A stretch of DNA of 47,773 bases, from the NCBI RefSeq assembly GCF_012939955.1, contig NZ_SPMY01000030.1:1-47773 (forward strand), read 5' to 3'. Below are positions 1 through 8,629 of the stretch, in pieces (positions within the stretch are counted from its first letter, which is position 1; each line of letters begins with the position of its first letter). The DNA is from Candidatus Accumulibacter phosphatis (lineage in GTDB: Bacteria; Pseudomonadota; Gammaproteobacteria; Burkholderiales; Rhodocyclaceae). The translations under genes and the position numbers were made by a program. The notes under the pieces were generated by a model. The model did no database searches and was not told the origin of the DNA. It saw only the letters and a list, made by a program, of their open reading frames with translations.

Positions 1-76
1 TTCCTCCTCCCTCCGCCCCCTTCTCCCGCGAGGGAGAAGGGAGTTTCGTGAGTCGCTTGCGCGACTTTCACATTAA
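1..76 (+). repeat. Dispersed hairpin repeat, copy A (cut by window start)
   Basis: Contains a perfect 10-bp stem with a GCGA loop (18-41), then a second stem-loop AGTCGC-ttgc-GCGACT (51-66), and ends in TTTCACATTAA. The same block recurs at 9017-9142, inverted at 9382-9509, and at 47694-47773. It ends about 15 bases before the yccF start, just upstream of its ribosome binding site. The upstream half seen in the internal copies is missing here because the window starts inside the element. Confidence 0.8.
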
Positions 77-91
77 GGAAAGGCAAGAGCC

Positions 92-553
92 ATGCGCGCA
101 ATCGGGAATCTTCTCTGGTTCATTTTTGGTGGCCTGGTCATGGGCCTCGCCTGGTGGCTCGTTGGCCTGATCGCCCTGCTGACCATCGTCGGCATCCCGT
201 GGGCCAAGGCCGCCTTCGTGATGGGGCAATTCTCCTTCTTTCCCTTCGGCAAGGAAGCGATCAGTCGGCAAGAGCTCCACCAGCAAGAGGACATCGGCAC
301 CGGCGCGCTCGGCATGCTTGGCAACGTCATCTGGTTTGTCTTTGCCGGGGTCTGGCTGGCGATTGGCCACCTCACTTCTGCGCTAGCGTGCTTCCTGACA
401 ATCATTGGCATTCCGTTCGCCATTCAGCATCTGAAGCTTGCCGGCATTGCGCTGGCGCCGATCGGCAAGACCATCGTCACCACGGAGCTTGCGGACGCGG
501 CGCGGGCGACCCAGGCGAGCGCCACAGTGGCACAGCTTCGCAGCGATGCTTAG
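92..553 (+). CDS. yccF: YccF family inner-membrane protein (DUF307)
   Basis: A 153-residue, very hydrophobic protein that fits the YccF family (E. coli YccF is about 148 residues). Two similar halves are visible. Each has a hydrophobic hairpin ending in an IVGIPWA or IIGIPFA turn (about residues 31-40 and 102-111), the hallmark of the duplicated DUF307 unit. Expected location is the cytoplasmic membrane; the biochemical role of the family is unknown. The ATG is preceded by an AAGGAAAGG-type ribosome binding site that begins right after repeat copy A. It appears monocistronic, since the next gene starts 290 bases downstream. The C-terminal 25 residues are soluble and Ala/Thr-rich. Confidence 0.9.
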   Translation: MRAIGNLLWFIFGGLVMGLAWWLVGLIALLTIVGIPWAKAAFVMGQFSFFPFGKEAISRQELHQQEDIGTGALGMLGNVIWFVFAGVWLAIGHLTSALACFLTIIGIPFAIQHLKLAGIALAPIGKTIVTTELADAARATQASATVAQLRSDA

Positions 554-843
554 GCGATTTCTGTCAAAGAACCTACCATCTAGCTTGTCTTTTCGCCCGT
601 CTTCTGTGTTACGACAACAGTTACACAGTTCGACCATGCGCCTGTTGTCGCGCCTTGAAGCCGACCGAAAATCCGGCGCAATCTGGTACGTTCTTTTCCG
701 GCAATCGCCTTAGAACTTGTCCGGGCTCACCAACGTGCAAACTTAAGCAATCGGCGAAACAGGCCCTTTAGGCGGCGCTCACTACTTTCGCGTCACCATC
801 GCGTTCATACTGCGTCTTTTCTCGACCCTCAAGAGGAATGACC
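554..843. other. Intergenic region, no gene recognised
   Basis: A 290-base gap between yccF and the small Cys-rich gene. It holds one perfect 9-bp inverted repeat, CGACAACAG (612-620) with CTGTTGTCG (642-650), which could form a hairpin with a 21-base loop. It has no T-run, so it is not an obvious intrinsic terminator. No coding signal or RNA gene was recognised. Confidence 0.4.
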
Positions 844-1002
844 ATGACCGTTTGCCCGATTGCCATCGTCGCTGGTTGCCAGAAATGCCCAGCCTTCAAG
901 ATCTGCCCGCTCAAGAGCGTACTCGGCGATCAGCCGGGTGCCGGCGAGCAGGGCGCCACGAGCAGTAGCGCAGCCGCGCAGGAAAAGGACGGCAAGAAGT
1001 AA
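844..1002 (+). CDS. Small Cys-rich protein, 52 residues, unknown function
   Basis: An uninterrupted 53-codon frame with a good ribosome binding site (AAGAGGA, about 8 bases before the ATG). The first 25 residues contain four Cys as C-P-x6-C-x2-C-P-x4-C-P (MTVCPIAIVAGCQKCPAF, then KICPLKS). The rest is a low-complexity Ala/Ser/Gly tail ending in Lys residues. The Cys/Pro pattern suggests a small metal-binding knuckle (Zn or Fe-S), but the ligand is inference. Similar short Cys-rich proteins are, as far as I recall, common in betaproteobacteria without assigned function. It lies 71 bases upstream of the next gene on the same strand and may be co-transcribed with it. Confidence 0.65.
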   Translation: MTVCPIAIVAGCQKCPAFKICPLKSVLGDQPGAGEQGATSSSAAAQEKDGKK

Positions 1003-1073
1003 GCAGCCGCCGACTGAGCAAGGATAAAAACCTGGCGTCGCACCGCGCTGCCGGCGCGGGATAGAATTCAGCC

Positions 1074-1580
1074 ATGACAGCAAACGACAGCAATGAAGAG
1101 AGCGAAGCCGAGCTGCCAACGGCGGTGAATGAGCCGCGCCTGTGGATCAATAATGGCTGGACCGCCCGCGTCATCAAAAACGAAGACGGCGAAGGATGGG
1201 CCGTGGAAATGATCAAGGAAGGCGAAGCCGAGCCCGCCCTGGTCGGCCCATGGACCATGGGTCGCGACAAGAAGAATCCGAAACCGCTCGACGTATCGGC
1301 GTTCAACACCCTGGTGAAAACCGCGTCGGAAGTCCTCCGCCGCCACGAACAGCAGCTCTACGCGCAGTATCACAAGAGCATCACGATAGACGCCCCTTCC
1401 GGGCGAATCAAAGTGACGCTGGACATCGTTCCCGACGAATACGATCCGCATGCCCTGCTCGGCGCCTGTGACGATTTCGGCGAACAAATGGCACAGGTCC
1501 GGGTATCGCCTGGCTTCAAGCTCACCATGAGCAGCGCCAGCGCCTGGATCGACAATGACTTCCGCCGACCGGGCGCCTGA
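1074..1580 (+). CDS. Conserved hypothetical protein, 168 residues
   Basis: A soluble, acidic protein of 168 residues with no signal peptide or membrane segment. The N-terminal 20 residues are acidic and probably disordered. The middle (about 25-75) has several Trp and a beta-rich look (LWINNGWTARVIKNEDGEG, then GPWTMGRDKKNPKPLD). The C-terminal part (about 95-160) alternates hydrophobic and polar residues, as in a mixed alpha/beta fold. I do not recognise a characterised family. It reads in the same direction as the downstream nuclease/ATPase pair, separated by 99 bases, so a link to that pair is possible but unproven. Confidence 0.6.
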   Translation: MTANDSNEESEAELPTAVNEPRLWINNGWTARVIKNEDGEGWAVEMIKEGEAEPALVGPWTMGRDKKNPKPLDVSAFNTLVKTASEVLRRHEQQLYAQYHKSITIDAPSGRIKVTLDIVPDEYDPHALLGACDDFGEQMAQVRVSPGFKLTMSSASAWIDNDFRRPGA

Positions 1581-1616
1581 GGGCTGGCTTGCCCGCCGCG
1601 GCTGCGCGGGGGAGCC

Positions 1617-1679
1617 ATGACCATCGGACTCATCGGCTTGATCAAGCACTCCTCGACCCGTGCCTTCAGGAACACCTGA
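1617..1679 (+). CDS. Possible 20-codon leader ORF before the SbcD-like gene
   Basis: ATG with a GGGGGAG Shine-Dalgarno-like stretch directly upstream. It encodes MTIGLIGLIKHSSTRAFRNT, and its TGA stop directly abuts the ATG of the nuclease gene (TGAATG). That arrangement would suit translational coupling or a leader peptide. The length is too short to exclude chance. Confidence 0.2.
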   Translation: MTIGLIGLIKHSSTRAFRNT

Positions 1680-2909
1680 ATGCTCAGACTGTTGCACACC
1701 GCCGACTGGCAGATCGGCAAACTCTTCGGACAGTTCGAGCCTGACCAGGCGGCACTGCTCGCCGACGCTCGCTACAAGGCCGTTGAGCGCCTGGCGACAC
1801 TGGCCAGCGAACAGGCCCTTGACCTGGTGCTGGTCGCCGGTGATGTTTTCGACGCCCAGGGCGTTGCCGACCGGACCATCCACCGCCTGTTCAACGCCCT
1901 GGCCGCCTTTTCCGGCCGCTGGGTCATGCTGCCGGGAAACCATGACGCCGCGCTCTCCGAATCGGTGTGGACCCGCGCCGCACGCCTGCACGCGATTCCC
2001 GGCAAGGTCACGCTGTGCCTGACGCCCGAGCCCCTGCTTCTGGAAGAGCTTGGCGTCGCGATCCTGCCCGCGCCGCTAACCCAGCGCAACACCTTCAGCG
2101 ATCTCAGCGAGTGGTTCGCCAGCGCCGAAACGCCGCCGGAAATGCTGCGCATCGGCCTCGCCCATGGCAGCGTCCAGGGAATCCTCGCCGAGGCGATCGA
2201 CTCGGCCAACCCCATCGCCGCCGGCCGCGCCGAACAGGCGGGGCTCGACTACCTGGCCCTCGGCGACTGGCATGGCACCCGCCAGGTGGACGCACGCACC
2301 TGGTACAGCGGCACGCCGGAGAGCGATCGCTTCCGCGCCAACCAGTCCGGTCAGGCGCTGCTCGTCGAATTGGCCGGAAGGCAAGCACTACCCGCGGTGA
2401 CGCCGCTGAACATCGGACGGCATTGCTGGCGATCGGATGCCCTGACGCTGCAGGTGCCAAGCGATGTCGAGCAGGCGCTGCAGCATATTGCGAAATTTTC
2501 CACCGACGACGTCGTGCAGCTGAGCCTCTCCGGGCAGACCGACCTGGCCGGCCACCGCCGCCTGCGCAACGCCATTGGCCAAGCCGAGGGCCGCGTGCAT
2601 AGCCTGCTGGCCGACCTTTCCGCGCTGCGTCTCGAACCAACGGCCGACGACATCGACGCCCTGCAAGCCGACGGCTACCTCGGCGAGGTCGTCGACGAGC
2701 TGCGCACGCAGCAAGAGGGAAGCAACGCAGAAGTCGCCCGCGACGCCCTGACGCTGCTGGCCGGAATTCTCGACGAGCGGCGAAGAGACGCTGGAAGAGC
2801 GGCCAATGCGGAGGCCAGCGTGGGGGCTAGGGCAGGGACCGCCGCGGATCCCGGCGCAGGCACCAGAGCAGGCGGCCCTGCGGGCATCATTGCTGGCGGC
2901 GCCTTGTGA
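1680..2909 (+). CDS. SbcD/YhaO-like metallophosphoesterase, DNA repair exonuclease
   Basis: A 409-residue calcineurin-like phosphoesterase of the Mre11/SbcD/YhaO type. Motifs in order: HTADWQIGK (residues ~6-14, where the usual DxH second ligand position reads Q), LVAGDVFD (~57-64), LPGNHDAA (~83-90), AHGSVQG (~160-166) and ALGDWHGTR (~193-201). The last third is an Ala-rich, charged tail expected to form a capping or ATPase-contact region. The family cleaves DNA ends with Mn2+ together with a Rad50-like partner. That partner follows directly, with a GTGA overlap of stop and start, so the two are translationally coupled. The start has an AGGA motif 8 bases upstream. The Q in motif I resembles other YhaO-type proteins more than classical SbcD. 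Confidence 0.87.
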   Translation: MLRLLHTADWQIGKLFGQFEPDQAALLADARYKAVERLATLASEQALDLVLVAGDVFDAQGVADRTIHRLFNALAAFSGRWVMLPGNHDAALSESVWTRAARLHAIPGKVTLCLTPEPLLLEELGVAILPAPLTQRNTFSDLSEWFASAETPPEMLRIGLAHGSVQGILAEAIDSANPIAAGRAEQAGLDYLALGDWHGTRQVDARTWYSGTPESDRFRANQSGQALLVELAGRQALPAVTPLNIGRHCWRSDALTLQVPSDVEQALQHIAKFSTDDVVQLSLSGQTDLAGHRRLRNAIGQAEGRVHSLLADLSALRLEPTADDIDALQADGYLGEVVDELRTQQEGSNAEVARDALTLLAGILDERRRDAGRAANAEASVGARAGTAADPGAGTRAGGPAGIIAGGAL

Positions 2910-5569
2910 AGCTCAGCCGCATTCGCATCGAACAGTTCCGGCAGTTCCGGCAGGCGCTGGAGATCCGCGATCTCGACGCCGGCATCAACCTTTTCACCGG
3001 CGCCAACGAAGCGGGCAAGAGCACCATCGTCGCGGCACTGCGCGCTGCTTTCTTCGAGCGCCACCGCTCCGGAAGCGTCGATGATTTTCGCCCCTGGGGC
3101 GATTCGTCGGCATCGCCCAGCGTCGAACTCGATTTCACGCTTGGCCACCAGGATTACCGCCTGACCAAGAGCTTCCTCGGCAAGAAGCGCTGCGAACTGC
3201 AAGCCGGTAGCCAACACCTGGATGGTGCCGACGCCGAAGACCACCTCGCCGACTTGCTCGGCTTTCGCTACGCCGGACGTGGCGCCAGTGCCGCCGAACA
3301 CTGGGGCATCCCGGGCCTGTTATGGATCCCGCAGGGCGGCGCGCAGGAGGTCCGGGAAGCGGTGGCGCATGCCACTGACCATCTGCGCAGCGCCCTGAAC
3401 GAATCGCTTGGCGAAGTCGCCAGCAGTGGCGGCGACGAAGTGATGGCCACCGTCGAGGCCGCACGCAACGAATTGCTCACTCCGGCGACCGGCGCTGTCC
3501 GCGGCATATACGCCGTAGCCATCAGGCACGAAGCCGCTCTGGCAAGCGAGCTTGACGCACTCACCACCGCGATCGCCAGCTACCGTCAGAAGGTCGATAG
3601 GCTGAGCTCGCTGCGCCGCGAACACGCGATCGACGAAGACGAGAAGCCCTGGCTGCACTTTCGCAAAGAGCATCAGGCGGCCATCGACAAACTTGCGGCC
3701 ATCCAGCGCATCGAAGAGACACAAGCCGCCGAGAAGCAGCGCGCCACCCAGATCGATGGGCAGATCAAGCTGCTGCGCGAACAACTCGCCAGTTTCGCCG
3801 CCCGCAAGCAAGAAGCCGAGACGCGGGCGACAGCGCTCGAAAAAGCTCGCCAGGAACAGTCGAGCAACGCAGCGCTCGTCGTGCAGTGCTTGGAGAAACG
3901 CGTCGAGGCGAGCGTGCGTTACGAGGCTGTGCGCGAGATCTTGCGCCTGGCGCGCCAGGAAGACACGCGCCGCAGTCTGGCGCGAGAGCTCGACGAGATC
4001 CGGCAGAAAGCGGCAAGCGCGGCGATCGCTCTGGCCAAGGCCGAGGCCGAACAGACCACCCTGCTCGAACGTCAGCGTCTGGCAGCCGCCGCGGAGATCA
4101 GGCCCGCCGACCTTGAAAGTCTGCGCCAGCAGCACCGGCAGATCAGGGAACTGCACATCCACCGGGCCGCTGCCGCAACCCGCCTGCGCTTCACCCTCGA
4201 CGACGAACGCCGCATGGTGATCGGCGACGAGTCACTCAGCGGCAGCGGCGAACGTCTGCTGCTCGCAGCAACAGAAATTACCCTGCCCGGCTTCGGCAAG
4301 CTCGAGATCGCGCCCGGCGGCAGCGACCTCACGCAACTCGGACGCCAGGAAAGCGAACTAAGCGACCGCCAAGCGGCGCTGTTGCAGCGGCTGGGGCTCA
4401 CTTCTCTGGACGACGCCGAAGCCCGCCAGCAGATCTACAGCGAGCGACTCGGCGAAGTCAAAACAGCCACCGCGACGCTGAAGGCCCTGGCCCCCAAGGG
4501 GGGCGACGCGCTGCGCAGCGAACTGGCCAGCCAACAGGCGCGCGGCGGCGACGTCGAAGCCAAGTTGCGCCAACTACCGCCGGCCGTCGACGGCTCCTCC
4601 TCCGCCGCCGCCTTGCCATCGGTAGGCGAAGCGGAGGCGGCCGAAGAAGGCGCCGGGAAATCACTGACGCAGATCAGCGAGCAGCTGCACCAGGCGCAGC
4701 TCGCCGCAGCCAACGCCCAGACAAACTGTGAATCGGCGGCGCGCGAACTGGCCGCTGCCAGAGCGCTCCTCGATGCCCCCGACCGCGCGGCACGCGAGGC
4801 AACAGCGAGTCGTGATCTGGTGGACGCACTCGCCGAGCGGAGCACCCTGACTGCCCGCATTGCCGCCTTGCAGCAGCAGGTCGGCGAAGCGCGGCCGGAC
4901 ATCCTCAAGCAGGATGTCGAACGCTTCGGCAAGAGCGCCGAGCAGCACGAAAAGCGCTTCGGCGAGCGCCGTGACACGCTCTTGCGCCTGGAAGTGGAGT
5001 TGCAAGCCGCCGGCGCGCAAGGCCTGGAAGAGCGCAGCGCCAAACTGGCGCGCGATCTGGCGCAAGCGCAGCGCCGCGGCGAAGAACTGCGTCGGCGTGC
5101 CAGCGCCCTCGACCATCTCCTGCAACTGCTACGCGACAAACGTCGGGCGCTGACCCGCAAGCTGCAGGCACCGCTGCAAAAACACCTCAACCGCTACCTG
5201 CAATTGCTCTTCGCCCAGGCCAGCCTGGAAATCGACGAGAACCTCAGCCCCGGCCCGCTGACCCGCGTAGGCGCCAAGGGCAGCGAGTCGGGCGCCTTCG
5301 AAGCGCTGAGCTTCGGCGCCCGCGAACAGATGGGCGTCATCAGCCGCCTGGCCTACGCCGACCTGCTGCAGGAAGCCGGCCGCCCGACACTGATCATCCT
5401 CGACGACGCCCTGGTGCACAGCGACGACGAGCGCCTGGCGCAGATGAAACGGGTCTTGTTCGACGCTGCGACGCGGCACCAGATCCTGCTGTTCACTTGT
5501 CATCCCGCGAACTGGCGCGACCTTGGGGTCGGAGCCAGGTCGCTGGAGACGCTCCGGGCGGCGTGCTGA
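2906..5569 (+). CDS. YhaN/Rad50-like AAA ATPase, partner of the upstream nuclease
   Basis: An 887-residue SMC/Rad50-type ATPase that starts with GTG inside the stop codon of the nuclease gene. The N-terminal half of the ATPase carries Walker A GANEAGKST (residues ~32-40). The centre (~190-760) is a long Glu/Arg/Ala/Gln-rich coiled coil. The C-terminal half carries the ABC signature region LSFGAREQMGVISRLAYADL (~800-819) and Walker B LIILDDALVHSDD (~829-841). There is no CxxC zinc hook in the coil, which separates it from SbcC/Rad50 and fits the YhaN family. The expected role is ATP-driven control of the nuclease during processing of DNA ends. Length is typical for YhaN-like proteins. Confidence 0.87.
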   Translation: MKLSRIRIEQFRQFRQALEIRDLDAGINLFTGANEAGKSTIVAALRAAFFERHRSGSVDDFRPWGDSSASPSVELDFTLGHQDYRLTKSFLGKKRCELQAGSQHLDGADAEDHLADLLGFRYAGRGASAAEHWGIPGLLWIPQGGAQEVREAVAHATDHLRSALNESLGEVASSGGDEVMATVEAARNELLTPATGAVRGIYAVAIRHEAALASELDALTTAIASYRQKVDRLSSLRREHAIDEDEKPWLHFRKEHQAAIDKLAAIQRIEETQAAEKQRATQIDGQIKLLREQLASFAARKQEAETRATALEKARQEQSSNAALVVQCLEKRVEASVRYEAVREILRLARQEDTRRSLARELDEIRQKAASAAIALAKAEAEQTTLLERQRLAAAAEIRPADLESLRQQHRQIRELHIHRAAAATRLRFTLDDERRMVIGDESLSGSGERLLLAATEITLPGFGKLEIAPGGSDLTQLGRQESELSDRQAALLQRLGLTSLDDAEARQQIYSERLGEVKTATATLKALAPKGGDALRSELASQQARGGDVEAKLRQLPPAVDGSSSAAALPSVGEAEAAEEGAGKSLTQISEQLHQAQLAAANAQTNCESAARELAAARALLDAPDRAAREATASRDLVDALAERSTLTARIAALQQQVGEARPDILKQDVERFGKSAEQHEKRFGERRDTLLRLEVELQAAGAQGLEERSAKLARDLAQAQRRGEELRRRASALDHLLQLLRDKRRALTRKLQAPLQKHLNRYLQLLFAQASLEIDENLSPGPLTRVGAKGSESGAFEALSFGAREQMGVISRLAYADLLQEAGRPTLIILDDALVHSDDERLAQMKRVLFDAATRHQILLFTCHPANWRDLGVGARSLETLRAAC

Positions 5570-5630
5570 GGAAGCGAGAGGAGCAAGGCCGTGGCTACCG
5601 ACGAGGCCGCTGCGGCAACCTTGCACCCGC

Positions 5631-5981
5631 TCAAGCGATGCGCACCGCCGTTCCGCTGACCGCCACCATCAACATTCCGTTGGTCTCGCCAAGCACTTCG
5701 TAATCAAAGTCCAGTCCGACAACGCCGTTGGCGCCCATCTCCTTGGCGGCCTCGATCATGTCTTCCAGCGCCGCATCGCGGGCGCCGGAAAGGGCGCGCT
5801 CGTAGCCACCGGCACGACCACCCACCACGTCGCGAACCGACGAGAACAAATCCCTGAAAATGTTGGCGCCGATGATCGCCTCGCCATTCACGACACCCAG
5901 GTATTTCTCGATGCGCATACTGTCCGTTGCCGGCACCGTCACGAGTAAGAAATCCTTGTCCGCCTTCGAAAACCAGCCCAT
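5631..5981 (-). CDS. YbjQ/UPF0145 family protein
   Basis: A 116-residue protein starting MGWFSKADKDFLLVTVPATD. I chose the internal ATG at 5981 because it has a strong AAGGAGG ribosome binding site and because upstream in-frame sequence looks non-coding. The core (~25-115) carries the YbjQ/UPF0145 features: GEAIIGANIFRD, then ALEDMIEAAKEMGANGVVGL, then DFDYEVLG and a C-terminal VSGTAVRI strand. Structures in this family are small pentameric alpha/beta domains, sometimes labelled heavy-metal-binding; function is not established. It converges with the YhaN-like gene 61 bases away. Confidence 0.85.
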   Translation of the reverse strand: MGWFSKADKDFLLVTVPATDSMRIEKYLGVVNGEAIIGANIFRDLFSSVRDVVGGRAGGYERALSGARDAALEDMIEAAKEMGANGVVGLDFDYEVLGETNGMLMVAVSGTAVRIA

Positions 5982-6560
5982 GCTGCCTCCTTGGTCAATC
6001 CTGCGTTGTTGAATCGATAGCGGAGAAAGCCTCACGGCCTCCGCGCACCCCTTGTCGCCGGAGGAGTGGGATAGGTATCCGGCGCTTCCACTATTGGCCA
6101 GCGGAGTCACGGAGGAAGGGACTCACCTCTGACCCCGCGACACTCTTCCGCGGTTCTGCTCGAAGCTGCGGATGGTATGACCTGCCCTCATGTAATGTAA
6201 TGTACCCCAAATCGGCGGCCGATCTCGAGCATCGCCGCTCGCCACGGGAAGTCACGCTGGTCGCAGAAGCAGCCTCGGCAGAGCAGCTCGTGACCGAGGG
6301 CGAATCATGCCTTGTGGCGCGGAACCCTGTCCGCATGGCGGTCGGCGCGGCCCAGGAAGGGTCAATGGCGACGGAAATTGAGCCTGCCCGGCTTCTTTTC
6401 AAGAGCAGTCCACAGCGCTGCGCTTGCCTGCTCTGGCTGCTTGCGCGCTATCATGGTGCGCTCCGCAGGCCTTCTGCCGCGACAATCATGCGCCGCATGG
6501 CAGTCGGCAGCCGCACGAACGGCGTGGCGCGAAGGCTACGACAAGGCAGGTAGCTAGCGA
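5982..6560. other. Intergenic region, no confident gene
   Basis: A 579-base stretch between the YbjQ gene and the lytic transglycosylase. Open frames on both strands are rich in Arg/Ser/Pro and match no family I know. A short direct repeat, TGTAATGTAATGTA, lies near 6190. It probably contains the promoters of the two divergent genes, but no site stands out. Confidence 0.4.
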
Positions 6561-7317
6561 ATGCAGATTCTCGGTTTTCTTCTCGGGCTTGCCCTCAGCC
6601 TCGTTTCGGCGGGCGTCCAAGCCAACATCTATGGTTACGTCGATGAGCATGGCGTGGCGCATCTTGCCACCGAAAAAAATCGACGCTCGCTATAAACTGT
6701 TCGCGCGCGGCGATGCACTACAGTCGTCTTCCTCGCCGGTAATGGACGCCGAAAGACGCGCGCTGCTGCGCTATTTGTCCCGACATCCCAATCTGAAGAA
6801 ATTCGAGCCTTTCCTGAAAGCGGCGAGCAAGGAATTCGCTGTCGATACCGCCTTGCTCAAGGCAGTCATGGCGGCCGAATCGGGTTTCGATCCCGCTGCG
6901 ATTTCCCCCAAGGGAGCCATTGGCCTGATGCAAATCATGCCTGCCACTGCCGAGCGCTATGGCTTGCGCGCTGACCAGCAGAAGACCATTGCAGAAAAGC
7001 TGACCGACCCGGGAACCAATATCCGTTTGGGCGCGCGCTACCTGCGTGACCTGCAGCGCATGTTTCCAGATCAGCAAGACCTGGTGCTGGCTTCGTACAA
7101 TGCCGGCGAAGGCGCCGTCCAGCAGTACAAGAACACCATTCCGCCGTACCCGGAAACTCGCAATTACGTGCAACTGGTCACGCAGATCTATCAGTGGTAT
7201 CAACCCACGCCAGCGACACCAAGACTAAAAGCCAGCGTCTTCAGCACGGGAGTCAAGAGCAAGCGCCTGTCCATGACCATTCCCGCAAAAGGCGCGAAAG
7301 AAAACAAGGTCGACTAA
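6561..7317 (+). pseudogene. Lytic transglycosylase (SLT, GH23), frameshifted in an A7 run
   Basis: The gene begins at ATG 6561 with a signal peptide (MQILGFLLGLALSLVSAGVQA), followed by NIYGYVDEHGVAHLATEK. That frame stops at 6693-6695. The downstream frame resumes exactly with IDARYKLFARG and continues through the catalytic domain: AAESGFDP with the Glu of GH23 enzymes, AIGLMQIMPATAERYG, LASYNAGEGAV and ETRNYVQLV. Removing one A from the seven at 6673-6679 joins both parts into one secreted peptidoglycan-cleaving enzyme of about 250 residues. This could be a real frameshift, slippage on the A-run, or a sequencing error. All catalytic motifs downstream are intact. Confidence 0.85.
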
Positions 7318-7681
7318 ATCAGGGCGGCGCTTCATGGCGCGCGGAACCAGGCAAGTTTGCCAATTTTGCCAAGCTGTCGCAGCTTTCGACACGGGCGATG
7401 CCCATTGAGCGCCTGTCCTCTAACCTACCCGCTGCTTGGCGGTTCGCCCTGCTCGCAGTTCGCCTTCCGGAAGCAGTTCTTCTTTCCCCTTTCTCCGCGG
7501 ACAGCCCAAGCTGGCCAACAAATGGCGGCCAGTCACTTTTTCGAGAAGCCCGGACCAAAACAGGCAAAAAGCAAGACCTGACCCTGCGAGTGCACTACTG
7601 CGAGTGCACCGCGAATGCATATCACCGCCAGCCACAAGCGAGCGAAGCCAGAGCGAGCGGCCTTCCTGAGCACACGGCCAT
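7318..7681. other. Intergenic region, no gene recognised
   Basis: A 364-base gap between the transglycosylase and the convergent dehydrogenase gene. It holds a short tandem-like direct repeat, TGCGAGTGCAC, twice around 7585-7606. No protein family, RNA gene or strong terminator was recognised. Confidence 0.35.
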
Positions 7682-8629
7682 TCAATACCCGCGCACGGCG
7701 TCGACAGACGCTGGAAGTTCGCCGGTGTCACGATAGCGGCGAATGTTGTCCGCCACGATCCGTGACGCTGTTTCCCGATCCGTCTGAGCCGAACAGTGCG
7801 GCAAGACGGTGACCCGGGGATGTCGCCACTGCCATTGATCTGTCGGTAGCGGTTCGCGCGCGAAGACATCCAAAACCACATGTTCAAGCCGTCCGCTGTC
7901 CAGAACCGCGCGCAAATCCTCATCGACGATAATCGGTCCGCGGGCAAAGTTGATCAGTGAGGCCCCGGTTGGCAATCGCGCCAGGCGATCCGCGCTGAGC
8001 AAGCCTCGAGTTTCGAGGGTGAGCGGCAACAGGCAAATCAGGATGTCGGTCCTGGCGAGCATCCCCGCAAGCCCGGCGTCGCCAGCAAAGCATTCGACGC
8101 CGGGCAGAAATCTCTGCTGCCGACTCCAGCCGCAGACCTTGAAGCCGGCGGCCAGCAGGCGTTCGGCGCTGGCTGATCCCAGGGCGCCCAGGCCAAGCAG
8201 GCCCAGGGTTCGCTGTTGAGGCCGGATATAGGGGCGTGGCTGCCAGAGTTGTTGTGCTTGTTGCCGCGCATAGGCGGGCATTTCCCGGTGCAGGAAAAGG
8301 CTCCAGGCCAGGACGGCTTCGGCCATGGTCGCAGCCAGTTGCGGGTCAAGCAGGCGGACGATATGCAGCCGGGAGTTCTCCGGATCGGCAAGCAGGCGCT
8401 CGACCCCCGCCCAGACGCTATGCACCCAGCACAATCTTGGCAGCCGGCGCAGATCAGCCGGGTCAGGGTTGGCGACAATGGCCAGCCTTGCCTCGCTCCT
8501 GGCCTCTTCGTTCAAGTCCTTGAAGGTGACGATGCGTTCGTCCGGCATCGCAGCCCGCAACGCACCTACCCACTCCGCGGCTTCCGGCGACTCGTTGGCG
8601 GCAAGGAAAGGGATGGGTGCATTGGACAT
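7682..8629 (-). CDS. ghrA: GhrA-like D-2-hydroxyacid dehydrogenase
   Basis: 315 residues starting MSNAPIPFLAANESPEAAEW. An in-frame extension to 8863 was rejected because it runs through the palindromic repeat. The NAD(P)-binding fold shows LGLLGLGALGSASAERLLAAG (~145-165) with the GxGxxG loop. The substrate-side catalytic signatures are NFARGPIIVDEDL (Arg), FAREPLP (Glu region) and LPHCSAQTD (His). The hydrophobic region WVHSVWAGVERLL is typical of GhrA, which reduces glyoxylate and hydroxypyruvate to glycolate and glycerate. E. coli GhrA is 312 residues. The exact substrate here is inferred from family only. Confidence 0.82.
   Translation of the reverse strand: MSNAPIPFLAANESPEAAEWVGALRAAMPDERIVTFKDLNEEARSEARLAIVANPDPADLRRLPRLCWVHSVWAGVERLLADPENSRLHIVRLLDPQLAATMAEAVLAWSLFLHREMPAYARQQAQQLWQPRPYIRPQQRTLGLLGLGALGSASAERLLAAGFKVCGWSRQQRFLPGVECFAGDAGLAGMLARTDILICLLPLTLETRGLLSADRLARLPTGASLINFARGPIIVDEDLRAVLDSGRLEHVVLDVFAREPLPTDQWQWRHPRVTVLPHCSAQTDRETASRIVADNIRRYRDTGELPASVDAVRGY

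Noticed and set aside
5927-6553. Open frame of 208 codons between the YbjQ and transglycosylase genes
   Set aside because: It starts inside the YbjQ gene on the other strand, has no ribosome binding site, and its Arg/Ser/Cys-rich translation matches nothing known.
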